Program-made: the position numbers and the translations under genes | Assembly (NCBI GenBank): GCA_910578505.1 | Contig: CAJTPV010000022.1 | Coordinates: 1 to 53,078 of the forward strand | Length of the DNA stretch: 53,078 bases | Direction: 5' to 3' | Source: an uncultured Oscillospiraceae bacterium | GTDB taxonomy: Bacteria; Bacillota; Clostridia; Oscillospirales; Oscillospiraceae | In this document: positions 17,131-25,062 of the stretch, one piece after another | Position numbering within the stretch: the first letter of the stretch is position 1 | Layout: each line of letters opens with the position of its first letter | The notes under the pieces: generated by a model | Database searches by the model: none | What the model was told of the DNA's origin: nothing | The model's input: only the letters and a program-made list of their open reading frames with translations

Positions 17131-17182
17131 CAAAAAGAACTTTTAATGCGCTCCGCGCTGCTGCCCGCACGGGCCTTGGCAT

Positions 17183-17227
17183 AAAAAGAGGAGGACTTCC
17201 ATTCGGAAGTCCTCCTTGGGTATTTTT
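17183..17227. terminator. bidirectional terminator between pgi and pilZ-domain gene
   Basis: AGGAGGACTTCC (17189-17200), ATTC loop, GGAAGTCCTCCT (17205-17216). A-run 17183-17187 gives T-run on the minus strand and ATTTTT at 17222-17227 serves the plus strand. Confidence 0.85.
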
Positions 17228-17232
17228 GGAGG

Positions 17233-17991
17233 TTAATGCCAGGGTCCATCCTTGGACTGGTTCCAGGCCCGGCGGTTGCCAATCTGGATGTTGTACAGGG
17301 TTCTGGTCAGACTCGTCAGTTCGTCCTCCCGCAGCTGGGCAAACAGGATGCCGTACCGGTACTGCTTGCCGTAGGTGGTGGCCCGGATGATCTGGCCCAG
17401 AAACTGCATGGGCTGGTAGTCGTCCAGCTTGATCTTGATTCGCAGGATCTCGTTCTCCTCGTGGACATACTCTGATTCAATGCAACAGCCGCCCGTGCTC
17501 ACGTCCACCAAAGTGCAGTTCTCCGCCCGCTGGCACCGCTCGTCCTCCCGGCGGTAGAGCCAGGCCGTGGTGTTCATGGGGATGCGGAAGCTCAGCCGCT
17601 GGTTCTCAATGGGAGAGGCCTGCACGTCCGTCAGCCTGCAGAGCACGCGGGAAGACTCCTCGACCGTGGCCGTCAGGTTGAACTGCTCCATCCTGCTGTT
17701 ATAGCCCCGGACAGACACCGGGGCCCCTACCGGGATCAGCTCGAACGCCAGCCAGCCAGGCAGCCGCTCCAACGTCAGCATTCCCTCTTTCCGGGATGTG
17801 AGCTTTCCGGACAGCGCCAGCTGGTTGTCGCTTGTGATGACATCCAGGGGCATGCCCTCAAAGAGATGGCCAAGAACAGAGGAAGCGTCTTCGTCCTCGT
17901 CCTCATCCTCGTCCTCCAGCTCCTCCAGATCCTCATCCTCTTCGTCCGAATTATCCTTTACAAAGCCAAGTAAATTTGACAGAAAGCTCAT
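17233..17991 (-). CDS. PilZ-domain c-di-GMP-binding protein with acidic N-terminus
   Basis: A 252-residue protein. Residues 16-35 are almost wholly Asp and Glu, an unusual acidic run. A YcgR-N-like beta domain follows (about 45-125), then PilZ (about 128-245). The c-di-GMP-binding signatures are present: R132-L-S-F-R136 fits RxxxR and D163-V-S-T-G-G fits [D/N]xSxxG. YcgR-type proteins act as flagellar brakes or envelope effectors; no flagellar or cyclase gene is nearby, so the target is unknown. GAGGAGG lies ahead of ATG 17991 and a consensus promoter is 60 bases upstream. Confidence 0.85.
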   Translation of the reverse strand: MSFLSNLLGFVKDNSDEEDEDLEELEDEDEDEDEDASSVLGHLFEGMPLDVITSDNQLALSGKLTSRKEGMLTLERLPGWLAFELIPVGAPVSVRGYNSRMEQFNLTATVEESSRVLCRLTDVQASPIENQRLSFRIPMNTTAWLYRREDERCQRAENCTLVDVSTGGCCIESEYVHEENEILRIKIKLDDYQPMQFLGQIIRATTYGKQYRYGILFAQLREDELTSLTRTLYNIQIGNRRAWNQSKDGPWH

Positions 17992-18049
17992 GATGTTCCT
18001 CCTCTTCGGCCTGCCGCTCTACAGGGCATACCAGTCTATCATAGCACCA

Positions 18050-18079
18050 ATTATATACGATAGCCGCTGCATCTGTCAA
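18050..18079 (-). promoter_or_regulatory. promoter for PilZ-domain gene
   Basis: On the minus strand TTGACA (18079-18074), 18 bases, TATAAT (18055-18050): both boxes are perfect consensus. Start of transcription would be near 18043. Confidence 0.75.
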
Positions 18080-18181
18080 TACCCTGGGAGGAATTCCTCC
18101 AAAATACCGCTTTTTTCGTCAGACGGATGGGCTGGCCGGTATGCGGCCCGCGGCCTGCCGGCAGGACTCATCCAAAGAGGA

Positions 18182-19915
18182 TCACTCCGCCTCTACGGGG
18201 ATAAAGGCGAACTGCGTCACATCAAAGAGCCCCATGTCCGTCAGCTTCAGCTCCGGGATCACCGGCAGCGACATGAAGCACAGCGTCATCACCGGCTCTA
18301 CCCCGCCGCTGATGCCCAGATGGGCGTGGGCCGCCCGGTGGATGCGCTCCAGCTTCTCCGCCACCCACTCGCCGCTCCGGTCGCTCATCAGCCCCGCAAT
18401 GGGCATGGGCATGGACTCCAGAACAGCGCCGTCCTTGACCAGGACGATGCCCCCGTTCTGCTCCCGCAGCTTCTCCACCGCATAGGCCATCTCGCCGTCG
18501 CTGACGCCCGTGACAATGATATTGTGGGAGTCGTGGGCCACCGACAGCGCAATGGCCCCCGCGCGGATGCCGTAGCCCTTCAGAAAGCCGCAGGCCACGT
18601 GCCCCGTCTCCCGGTGGCGCTCTATGACAGCTACCTTCGCAATGTCCGCCTCCGGCGTCCAGATGAATTCGCCCCGGCTGTCCAGCCGCACCTCCGCCGT
18701 GCTCTTCGTTGTCTCCACGCTGCCGGGGCGCAGCTCGATGACATGGACCCGGCGGCTCTTGAGATGCATTTTCAGCTTCTCCGCCGTGAAGTCCTTGACG
18801 CGGACGCTGCCCATGACCGGTGTGATGTCCTGGCGCTGTACCGGCAGCAGATAGACGCCCGCCGCCGCCGCCAGCTGCCCGCCGATCCAGACCCGGTTTA
18901 CAGAGAATTCCGTCAGGTCGTCCAGCAGGACAATGTCCCCCCGGCGGCCCGGCGCAATGGCCCCCCGGTCATACAGGCGGAAGCACTCCGCCGCGTTCAG
19001 CGTCGCCATTTGCAGCGCCGTCACCGGGTCCAGCCCCTCCTCCACACAGATGCGCAGGTGGCTGTCGATGTGCCCCTCCGTGAGGATGGTCCTGGGCTGG
19101 CGGTCGTCAGAGCACAGCAGACAGCGGCGGCTGTTGGCCGGCGTCACGCCGGGGATCAGCTGGCGCAGGTCGCGGCACGCCGAGCCCTGCCGCAGCAGCA
19201 CGTACATCCCCAGGGACAGGCGCTCCTCCATGGCCGCTGCTGTGCCGCACTCGTGGTCGCCTAAAATGCCCGCCGCCGCGTAGCCGTTCAGCCCCAGGCC
19301 CGTCAGCCCCGGCGAGTGGCCGTCGATGAGCTTGCCCGCCGCCTGCGCCAGCAGCAGCTTGTCCAGCACGCCGTCCTCCCCGTTCAGCAGCCCTGGGAAG
19401 TTCATGAACTCCCCTAAGCCCAGGACCTTGTCCCGGCGGAGAGGCTCCGCCATCTCTGCCGCCCCCATCTCCGCGCCCGCGTGCTCAAAGGGCGTGGCCG
19501 GTACGCAGGAGGGCAGCATGAACAGAATGTCCAGCGCCGTGTTCTCCGCCGCCATCATCATGTAGTCCAGGCCCGCTGTGCCGCAGACGTTTACAATCTC
19601 GTGGGGGTCCGCGATGATCGTCGTGGTACCGTGGGGGACCAGCAGCCGGCCCAGCTCCTCCGGGCAGAGATAGGAGGACTCGATGTGGATATGGCTGTCG
19701 ATCAGGCCGGGCACCGCATAGCGGCCCTCCCCGTCGATCTCCCGCTCCCCGCGGTACCGCCCCACGCCGGCGATCCGACCGCCGCAGAGCGCAATGTCCC
19801 CCTCCTTGAAAACCCCTGTGAAAACATCCAATATCCGGCAGTTTTGTATCACCGTCTCCGCCGGGATCTGGCCGGAGGCGGTCTGAATCAGCTTCCTCAA
19901 CGCTGCTTTCGTCAT
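18182..19915 (-). CDS. ade: adenine deaminase
   Basis: A 577-residue amidohydrolase converting adenine to hypoxanthine in purine salvage. The metal motif GLIDSHIHIESS, the ADPHEIVNVCG segment, GHSPGL and the late HDSHNIIVTG are those of the Ade (non-adenosine) family. The length is typical. AAGGAGGGAACACC precedes ATG 19915. The gene is third in a reverse-strand group after the DUF5067-like gene and the amidase, with an 86-base gap, so it could also have its own promoter; none was obvious. Confidence 0.93.
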   Translation of the reverse strand: MTKAALRKLIQTASGQIPAETVIQNCRILDVFTGVFKEGDIALCGGRIAGVGRYRGEREIDGEGRYAVPGLIDSHIHIESSYLCPEELGRLLVPHGTTTIIADPHEIVNVCGTAGLDYMMMAAENTALDILFMLPSCVPATPFEHAGAEMGAAEMAEPLRRDKVLGLGEFMNFPGLLNGEDGVLDKLLLAQAAGKLIDGHSPGLTGLGLNGYAAAGILGDHECGTAAAMEERLSLGMYVLLRQGSACRDLRQLIPGVTPANSRRCLLCSDDRQPRTILTEGHIDSHLRICVEEGLDPVTALQMATLNAAECFRLYDRGAIAPGRRGDIVLLDDLTEFSVNRVWIGGQLAAAAGVYLLPVQRQDITPVMGSVRVKDFTAEKLKMHLKSRRVHVIELRPGSVETTKSTAEVRLDSRGEFIWTPEADIAKVAVIERHRETGHVACGFLKGYGIRAGAIALSVAHDSHNIIVTGVSDGEMAYAVEKLREQNGGIVLVKDGAVLESMPMPIAGLMSDRSGEWVAEKLERIHRAAHAHLGISGGVEPVMTLCFMSLPVIPELKLTDMGLFDVTQFAFIPVEAE

Positions 19916-20001
19916 GGTGTTCCCTCCTTCTCCATTCCGCACGGGAGCGGACCGCTGCCGCGGGCCCCTCCCTGCCGCCCTCCGCTGCGCCGGTACCGCC
20001 C

Positions 20002-20922
20002 TCAGGCCGCCGCCTGTGTCAGGTAGGCGTCGATTCCATTGGCGATTCCGTCCACAATCTGATACTGGTAATATTCCGCCGCCATCAGCAGGTCCTCCGC
20101 AGGGTTGGTCATGTAGCCCATCTCCACGATGGTCACCGGCACCTGGCACCAGTTGATGCCGCTCATGGTGTCCGTCTCCCAGACGTACTGCCGCCGGCAG
20201 CCTGTGGCCGCCGTCAGAGCGTCCAGCACCTGGACGGACAGCGCCCGGCTCTGGCTGTACAGGTCCCCGTTATAGGGGTTGGACGCCGTCTGGCAGATGG
20301 TCAGCGCGCCGTTGACCGACGGGTTCGTGGAGCCGTTGGCGTGGATGCGGATGAATGCGTCCGCCTCCGCCTCGTTGGCCATCGCCGCCCGCTGGGCATT
20401 GCTGATGTCCACGTCGTGGGTCGTGCGGGTCATCAGGACCTCGTAGCCCCGTGCCTCCAGCTCCGCCTGCAGCTTCAGCGACACCTGCAGCGTCAGCTCG
20501 TATTCCTTCAGCCCGCTGGCCTTGCCGCTGGTGCCGCTGGCCACCTTCGCCTTCTCCTCCTTCGCCCCGGGGCCGATGGGCTCCTTGGCGGAGTTGCCCT
20601 TGGCCTGGTGGCCTGGGTCGATGGCGATCCGATAGCCGTTGGGCTCCGCCCGCTCCCGGAGGTATCTGCTGAAAATATAGTACGTGCCGCCCTCCAGCCG
20701 GACCTGGCTCCAGCCGCCCGCCGCGCCGGTGACCACAACGTCCGTCCGGGCCGGCAGAACGCTGTGGACCGCCGCGGCGGAGTCCGGGCCCGTGCGGACA
20801 TTGACCGCAGTGGTGGTCAGACAGAGCGTCTCCGCCTGCGGCGCGGTCCCGGCACCGCTGGCCAGCAGGATCGCCGCCAGGGTCAGGAAAAGCGCCTGCG
20901 CGCGTCTCCACAGAGGTTTCAT
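20002..20922 (-). CDS. N-acetylmuramoyl-L-alanine amidase with SH3-type domain
   Basis: A 306-residue secreted wall hydrolase. A signal peptide covers about residues 1-31. An SH3b-like module (about 35-92, AVNVRTGPDSAA) precedes an Amidase_3 domain (about 97-300). The zinc and catalytic residues are H105 (IAIDPGHQ), E140 (GLKEYELTL), H194 (IRIHANGS) and E267 (IVEMGYMTN). The enzyme cleaves the bond between muramic acid and L-alanine. ATG 20922 is chosen over 20949 since AGGGAG lies 8 bases ahead. It starts 23 bases after the DUF5067-like gene and is co-transcribed with it. Confidence 0.92.
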   Translation of the reverse strand: MKPLWRRAQALFLTLAAILLASGAGTAPQAETLCLTTTAVNVRTGPDSAAAVHSVLPARTDVVVTGAAGGWSQVRLEGGTYYIFSRYLRERAEPNGYRIAIDPGHQAKGNSAKEPIGPGAKEEKAKVASGTSGKASGLKEYELTLQVSLKLQAELEARGYEVLMTRTTHDVDISNAQRAAMANEAEADAFIRIHANGSTNPSVNGALTICQTASNPYNGDLYSQSRALSVQVLDALTAATGCRRQYVWETDTMSGINWCQVPVTIVEMGYMTNPAEDLLMAAEYYQYQIVDGIANGIDAYLTQAAA

Positions 20923-20945
20923 ATCGATTGCTCCCTTCATGTTGA

Positions 20946-21875
20946 TCATCTGCCCGGTCCATCCAGGTCAAACTCCTTGACGACCGCGTTTTTGGTGTGG
21001 CTGAGGAACTCCGACACCGTGTATGTCACCGTGCCGCCCTCCTCCGCCAGCCGGTAGGCCCGCTGGACGGTCGCGCTGCCGCCGGGCTGGACGTTCCGGG
21101 CCGCCGAGTGGGCGTCATACCCGGCCCGCTGGCCCAGCTGGGCCGCCTCCAGCCGCCGCTCCCCCTGGTACGCCCGCTCCAGCAGCATCACCATGGCGCT
21201 GGCCGTGGCCTCGCTGTTGTTTGTCCAGGTGTAGGTCACGATCACCGCCGGGTATCCCTCCGCGTCCCGGACGGTCTCCAGCCCGCCGATGGCAATGTGG
21301 TAATCCCCGATGTCGCCGGCCCCGGAGAGCTGCTCCCCCTGGGGGATATCGTCCGCCGGAGCGGACACGGCCTCCGCGCCGCCGCTCCAGGTCCGCCGCT
21401 CCGCCTCCACGGTCTCTGGCTGGTCCCCCTCCTCCACCTGGTACGTCAGCTTGCCGTCCGCATAGCGGAACTCCTTCTCCTTGGCCTGGGAGCCCCGGCG
21501 GGAGGTGGACGTGCGGGCGAGGTCGTTCTCCGACGTCCAGCGGCAGGCGTCCTTCCTGGCGGCGGGCGTCTGGCAGGTCCCGGACCAGTAGAGCATATAG
21601 ATGCCCTCCGACTCCGAGATCCAATAGACGTCGATGGCCTGATCCGTGATGCGGATGGCCTGGTAGCTGTCCTTTGACAGGCTGTTGGTCTGCACCCACT
21701 CCCCTGTCAAATCCAGCGGACCTGCCGCGTCCTGCGCCCGGATCTGCCGGGGGCTCTCCCCGCGGGCGATCATGCTGACCATTTTGTATAGTGCCGCCGC
21801 CTCCGCCGCAACGATCAGCAGCGCAATGACGACGATGATGACGATTCGCCGGTTCCTGGCCGCGCTGCGCCGCAT
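20946..21875 (-). CDS. DUF5067-like membrane-anchored protein
   Basis: A 309-residue protein with a basic N-terminus and one transmembrane helix (about residues 11-32, IVIIVVIALLIVAAEAAAL), then an extracytoplasmic region. The middle (about 60-145) reads as a beta-rich domain; the C-terminal about 120 residues, with VIVTYTWTNNSEATASAMV and a late TVTYTVSEFL, resemble DUF5067, an immunoglobulin-like domain of unknown role. ATG 21875 has GGGGGA ahead; GTG/ATG forms further upstream lack one. It probably heads the operon with the amidase. Confidence 0.65.
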   Translation of the reverse strand: MRRSAARNRRIVIIVVIALLIVAAEAAALYKMVSMIARGESPRQIRAQDAAGPLDLTGEWVQTNSLSKDSYQAIRITDQAIDVYWISESEGIYMLYWSGTCQTPAARKDACRWTSENDLARTSTSRRGSQAKEKEFRYADGKLTYQVEEGDQPETVEAERRTWSGGAEAVSAPADDIPQGEQLSGAGDIGDYHIAIGGLETVRDAEGYPAVIVTYTWTNNSEATASAMVMLLERAYQGERRLEAAQLGQRAGYDAHSAARNVQPGGSATVQRAYRLAEEGGTVTYTVSEFLSHTKNAVVKEFDLDGPGR

Positions 21876-21923
21876 GCTGCATCCCCCCTTTTTTTCTATA
21901 ATTCTCGGCAAAGTGCTGGAAAG

Positions 21924-22062
21924 CCCTCTCCGTCAGCCTGCGGCTGACTGCTCCCCCGAAAGCCAAGAAGAACTGCCGGGCAGAGAGAACTGCTGAGCAG
22001 ATACCGTGCGCCACCGCCCCCTTTGGGCGAAAGTGGCCCGGCGCTGGCCGTAACGGAGAGGG
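21924..22062. repeat. MITE-like element with 10-bp terminal inverted repeats
   Basis: CCCTCTCCGT (21924-21933) and ACGGAGAGGG (22053-22062) are perfect inverted ends of a non-coding 139-base segment. Inside, GTCAGCC-TGC-GGCTGAC forms a hairpin (21932-21948), and C-rich and G-rich tracts occur in the order I associate with abundant short repeats of Oscillospirales genomes. It lies between the DUF5067-like gene and a downstream promoter. Copy number cannot be judged from one window. Confidence 0.5.
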
Positions 22063-22109
22063 TTATAGTTTTGCTGAAACTTTTTTATAAAAAATTATAA
22101 AATTGCACC

Positions 22110-22138
22110 TTGACTAAATAGAACGAACGTATTATAAT
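22110..22138 (+). promoter_or_regulatory. strong promoter for 43-residue peptide
   Basis: TTGACT (22110-22115), 17 bases, TATAAT (22133-22138). The GAACGAAC doublet inside the spacer is a possible operator half-site. Confidence 0.7.
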
Positions 22139-22181
22139 AGGAGCGTACCACAGGAAGCGAATGAGGAAAGGAGCGGTCTTG

Positions 22182-22313
22182 TTGTTGGATAATCATGGCG
22201 CAGTCCCGGAGGAAAAGCAGTTTTTGATCGACTGCATCGTCAGAACCCTCCATGCGGCGGATGTGGAGAAAATCCGCTGTGTCTACCAGCTTGTCCTGCA
22301 TATGGTCAAATAA
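22182..22313 (+). CDS. 43-residue helical peptide
   Basis: TTG 22182 lies 8 bases after AAAGGAG and 44 bases after a near-consensus promoter. TTG 22179 and 22185 are also possible. The product (N-terminal LDNHGAVPEEKQ, C-terminal VYQLVLHMVK) is predicted helical and resembles small unnamed proteins often seen beside Clostridial regulators. Its transcript would run into the terminator at 22404-22429 and so is antisense to the end of the convergent repressor gene. Function is unknown. Confidence 0.5.
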   Translation: MLDNHGAVPEEKQFLIDCIVRTLHAADVEKIRCVYQLVLHMVK

Positions 22314-22400
22314 CAGGCGCACTGCAGGCGGGATGGTTCCGCCCGGTCTCAGGCAGTACATACGCCCCAAAGGTCCTCATTCCACTCAAATAAGCTCCCT

Positions 22401-22784
22401 TTACCGGCCCTCAGGGGCCGGTTTTTTTTGGCCAATTTTCGCGGCCAGCTGCTCCAGCAGCACCCACTCCTCCTCTGTCAGCCGGGCCAGGCCCCGCAGA
22501 CAGCGCAGGCGGAAATCCTCCTCCCCGCGGCTGAGAGCGTCCCCCACAAAGGCGGAAACCTCCTCCCCGGCGCTCCGCTGCACCGTCATCTCGCCCTCGC
22601 CTGTGCGCAGCCAGCGCTCTGAGACGTTGAACTCCCGGCAGATGGAGCGGAGCACCGCCTCCGACGGCGCCCGCAGGCCAATCTCATAGTTGGTTACGGT
22701 GTTGCCCTTGACCCCGACCCGCCGGCCAAATTCCGCCTGGGTCAGTTTTTGGGCCTTCCGGATGGCCCTGATGCGTTGTTCCAT
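22401..22784 (-). CDS. Xre-family repressor of the phage locus
   Basis: A 127-residue regulator with an N-terminal helix-turn-helix (residues about 10-60, LTQAEFGRRVGVKGNTVTNYE) followed by RAPSEAVLRSICREFNVSERWLRTGEGE, a typical phage-repressor continuation. The C-terminal half is helical and may dimerise. It lacks a LexA-like peptidase domain, so induction cannot be by RecA-stimulated self-cleavage; this is also true of PBSX Xre. It is divergent from the structural operon and three operator copies lie between the two starts. Confidence 0.88.
   Translation of the reverse strand: MEQRIRAIRKAQKLTQAEFGRRVGVKGNTVTNYEIGLRAPSEAVLRSICREFNVSERWLRTGEGEMTVQRSAGEEVSAFVGDALSRGEEDFRLRCLRGLARLTEEEWVLLEQLAAKIGQKKPAPEGR
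22404..22429 (+). terminator. terminator after the 43-residue peptide unit
   Basis: CCGGCCC (22404-22410), TCAG, GGGCCGG (22415-22421), then eight T (22422-22429). It lies inside the last codons of the convergent repressor gene. Confidence 0.8.
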
Positions 22785-22811
22785 GGCGTATTCCCCCCTT
22801 CCTTTTTCTAT

Positions 22812-22839
22812 ATTATACCACCAAAACTCACAAAGTCAA
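22812..22839 (-). promoter_or_regulatory. repressor promoter
   Basis: On the minus strand TTGACT (22839-22834), 16 bases, TATAAT (22817-22812). Operator copy 1 overlaps its -35 box, which would allow self-repression. Confidence 0.65.
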
Positions 22840-22900
22840 TTATCGGTGAAAAAAACTCTTGACAAAAGTGGACTACGTGAGTTATAATGCTCACATAGTC
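22827..22900. promoter_or_regulatory. three-copy 11-bp operator array
   Basis: CTCACAAAGTC (22827-22837), GACTACGTGAG (22871-22881, the same site inverted, CTCACGTAGTC) and CTCACATAGTC (22890-22900). The consensus is CTCAC-N-N-AGTC. Copy 1 covers the repressor -35, copy 2 the late-operon spacer, and copy 3 the late-operon transcription start. Confidence 0.7.
22859..22888 (+). promoter_or_regulatory. structural operon promoter
   Basis: TTGACA (22859-22864), 18 bases, TATAAT (22883-22888): both boxes match consensus exactly. It is the only strong promoter I see for the following 19.6 kb. Confidence 0.8.
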
Positions 22901-22928
22901 AATCAACGAACCGGAAGGAGTGAGTGTT

Positions 22929-23186
22929 TTGAGAGTCCCCGACAAGTGGACTGGCTCCCTCTGCTGGTGCTGCCGGAATGCCTATGACGGCTGCACATGG
23001 AGCAGGAGCGGCGTGCCGGTGGAGGGCTGGGAGGCCCTGCCCAGCGAGCAGCCGCCCCAGACGAAGGGCGGCGCGCCGCTGAGGAGCTTTCTGGTGCTGC
23101 GCTGCCCCGCCTTCGCGCTGGACGGCAGGTTTCGGGAGGAGTACGGCAGGTTCCTGCGCCGTATAGGGAGGGATGCGCAGAGATGA
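22929..23186 (+). CDS. small Cys-rich phage protein
   Basis: An 85-residue protein starting at TTG 22929, 8 bases after AAGGAG; GTG 22920 overlaps that ribosome site and is less likely. Near the N-terminus it carries CWCCRNAYDGCTWS, a Cys cluster that could bind zinc, followed by VPVEGWEA. Similar short proteins are common at the start of Clostridial phage operons without known role. It is the first gene read from the late promoter and overlaps the next gene by 4 bases. Confidence 0.65.
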   Translation: MRVPDKWTGSLCWCCRNAYDGCTWSRSGVPVEGWEALPSEQPPQTKGGAPLRSFLVLRCPAFALDGRFREEYGRFLRRIGRDAQR

Positions 23187-23386
23187 GAGTGGTCCCCAAT
23201 TACCGGCGCTATGAGCCCGCCGGCGGGTTCCGGGCTCCGCCGGAGAGCGATATCATATGCGGGCTGTGCGGCTATGACATCGGCCCGGAGGAGGAGATGG
23301 CGTTCCGGCTGGATCAGGTCTGCCATCTGCGGTGCCTGGAGGAGTGGGAGGACGCCGGAGGAGGTGAGGAGCGTGATGGGGAATAA
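23183..23386 (+). CDS. 67-residue zinc-finger-like phage protein
   Basis: ATG 23183 overlaps the stop of the preceding gene (ATGA). The product has ICGLCGYDIG and, 17 residues on, CHLRCLEEW, giving a CxxC...CxxxC/HxxC arrangement suited to one zinc ion. It precedes the terminase genes, where HNH nucleases or small DNA-binding helpers are often found, but no HNH motif is present. Function unknown. Confidence 0.6.
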   Translation: MRVVPNYRRYEPAGGFRAPPESDIICGLCGYDIGPEEEMAFRLDQVCHLRCLEEWEDAGGGEERDGE

Positions 23387-23870
23387 GTACGAATTCTGGC
23401 TCTCGCCGGAGGGGTTGGACCGGCTGCGGCAGTGGTCCGGCCAGGGGCTGAACGACGCCCAGATCGCCAGGGAGGCCGGCGTGCGCCCCGACACCCTGCG
23501 GGCGTGGAAAAAGAAATTCCCCCGGCTGGCCCAGGCCCTGGCCCCCGCCGCCCCCCAGCCGGGACCGGATGAGCGGATCGAGACCGCGCTGCTGCAGAAG
23601 GCAACCGGGTATACCGTGGATGTGTCCAAGTGCTATAAGCTGCGGCGGGTGGAGTACGTGGACGGGAAAAAGGTGTGTGAGTTCGAGGAGCTGGCCCAGG
23701 GCGTCGACCAGGTCCATGTGCCCGCGGACCTGTCCGCCCAGATATTCTGGCTGAAAAACCGGATGCCGGACAAATGGCAGGAGAAGCCGGACGCTGGAAA
23801 GCTGTCCCTGCTGAGGCTGGATGAGGCGTTGGGAGAGTTGAAAAATGGAATTGAGCAGGAAACAGAGTGA
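23376..23870 (+). CDS. terS: phage terminase small subunit
   Basis: A 164-residue protein with a transposase-like helix-turn-helix at about residues 20-50 (GLNDAQIAREAGVRPDTLRAWKKK) and a C-terminal NRMPDKWQEKP segment typical of the PBSX XtmA group, in which the small subunit recognises packaging DNA. It begins at ATG 23376 behind GAGGAG and overlaps the large subunit gene by 26 bases. Confidence 0.82.
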   Translation: MGNKYEFWLSPEGLDRLRQWSGQGLNDAQIAREAGVRPDTLRAWKKKFPRLAQALAPAAPQPGPDERIETALLQKATGYTVDVSKCYKLRRVEYVDGKKVCEFEELAQGVDQVHVPADLSAQIFWLKNRMPDKWQEKPDAGKLSLLRLDEALGELKNGIEQETE

Positions 23871-25062
23871 GTACCTCCGGCTGGCCCGCCGCCGCTGGAA
23901 CTTTAAGGGCGGCGCCACCAGAAGCGGCAAAACGTACCTGGACTGCCGCTGCGTTATCCCCATGCGGATACGGGAGAGAGCGGGACGGGACGGGATCGTG
24001 GCGGTCCTGGGCGTGACAAAGGCCACCATTGAGAGAAATATCCTGGGCCCTATGCGGAGCATATACGGCCCGGAGTGGGTGGGGGAGATCGGCGGGGACA
24101 ACACCGTATGGCTCTTCGGCGAGCGGTGCTACGCCCTGGGCGCGGCGACCGCCGCCCAGGTCTCCAAGATCCGGGGGGCCTCCGTCAAATACTGCTATGG
24201 CGACGAGGTGGCCGACTGGGCCGCGGAGGTGTTCGAGCTGCTGAAAAGCCGGCTGGACCGGGAGTATGCCTGCTTCGACGGTACCTTTAATCCCCAGCAC
24301 CCGGAGCACTGGCTGAAAAAATTCCTGGACAGCGGCGCGGATATCTTTTGCCAGACCTACACCATCGACGACAACCCCTTCCTGCCGGAGCGGTTCCGGG
24401 AGAGCCTGAAAAAGGAGTACGCCGGAAGCGTGTTCTACGACCGGTATATCCTGGGGAGATGGTCCGCCGCAGAGGGGCTGGTGTACCCCATGTTCCAGGA
24501 GAAAATGGACAGCCTGGTGGTGGACAGAGCGCCGGAGGAGGCGCGGCGCAAGGGAAAGTGGTACATAGCCGTGGACTACGGCACCGTCAACCCCACCGCC
24601 GCCGGGCTGTGGTGCGTGTGGCGGGGCAGGGCCTGGATGTGCGCGGAGTACTACTACGACAGCAGGAAAACTGGCCGCAGGCGGACCGACGAGGAGCACT
24701 ACCGGGAAATCGAAAAGCTGGCCGGCGAGCGCCCCATTGAGCGGATCGTGGTCGATCCCTCCGCCGCCAGCTTCAAGGAGACCATCCGGCGGCACGGGCG
24801 CTTCGGCGTGTGGGACGCGGAAAACCGGGTGCTGGACGGAATTCGGCTGACCGCCTCCCTCCTGCAGAGCGATGCGCTGCGGTTCTGCCGGGAGTGCAGG
24901 GATATCCTGCGGGAATTTGCGGCCTACCGGTGGGACGCGGAGGCCAGAGACGACGCCGTGCTGAAGGAGTACGACCACGCCATGGACCAGATGCGGTACT
25001 TTGCCGCCACCGTGATGGCGCGATATTTGAGACAGATGCACGCAGAGAGGAGATGCGGATGA
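23845..25062 (+). CDS. terL: phage terminase large subunit, PBSX type
   Basis: A 405-residue DNA-packaging motor. The N-terminal ATPase has a Walker A-type loop GGATRSGKT (about residues 22-30) and a Walker B-like YCYGDEVAD. The C-terminal RNase H-like nuclease has IAVDYGTVNPTA, IVVDPSAASF and EYDHAMDQMRY supplying the acidic residues. All expected motor and nuclease motifs are intact, so packaging appears functional. PBSX-type large subunits package by headful or, in PBSX itself, load random host DNA. Confidence 0.93.
   Translation: MELSRKQSEYLRLARRRWNFKGGATRSGKTYLDCRCVIPMRIRERAGRDGIVAVLGVTKATIERNILGPMRSIYGPEWVGEIGGDNTVWLFGERCYALGAATAAQVSKIRGASVKYCYGDEVADWAAEVFELLKSRLDREYACFDGTFNPQHPEHWLKKFLDSGADIFCQTYTIDDNPFLPERFRESLKKEYAGSVFYDRYILGRWSAAEGLVYPMFQEKMDSLVVDRAPEEARRKGKWYIAVDYGTVNPTAAGLWCVWRGRAWMCAEYYYDSRKTGRRRTDEEHYREIEKLAGERPIERIVVDPSAASFKETIRRHGRFGVWDAENRVLDGIRLTASLLQSDALRFCRECRDILREFAAYRWDAEARDDAVLKEYDHAMDQMRYFAATVMARYLRQMHAERRCG

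Noticed and set aside
22115..22130. GAACGAAC in a promoter spacer as a LexA box
   Set aside because: The matching GTTC half at the required spacing is absent.
22095..22370. 91-codon minus-strand frame
   Set aside because: It runs against a strong plus-strand promoter and peptide gene and has no ribosome site or family pattern.
21876..22400. Left att site of the phage locus
   Set aside because: No direct repeat shared with the sequence after 42480 and no tRNA gene was found.
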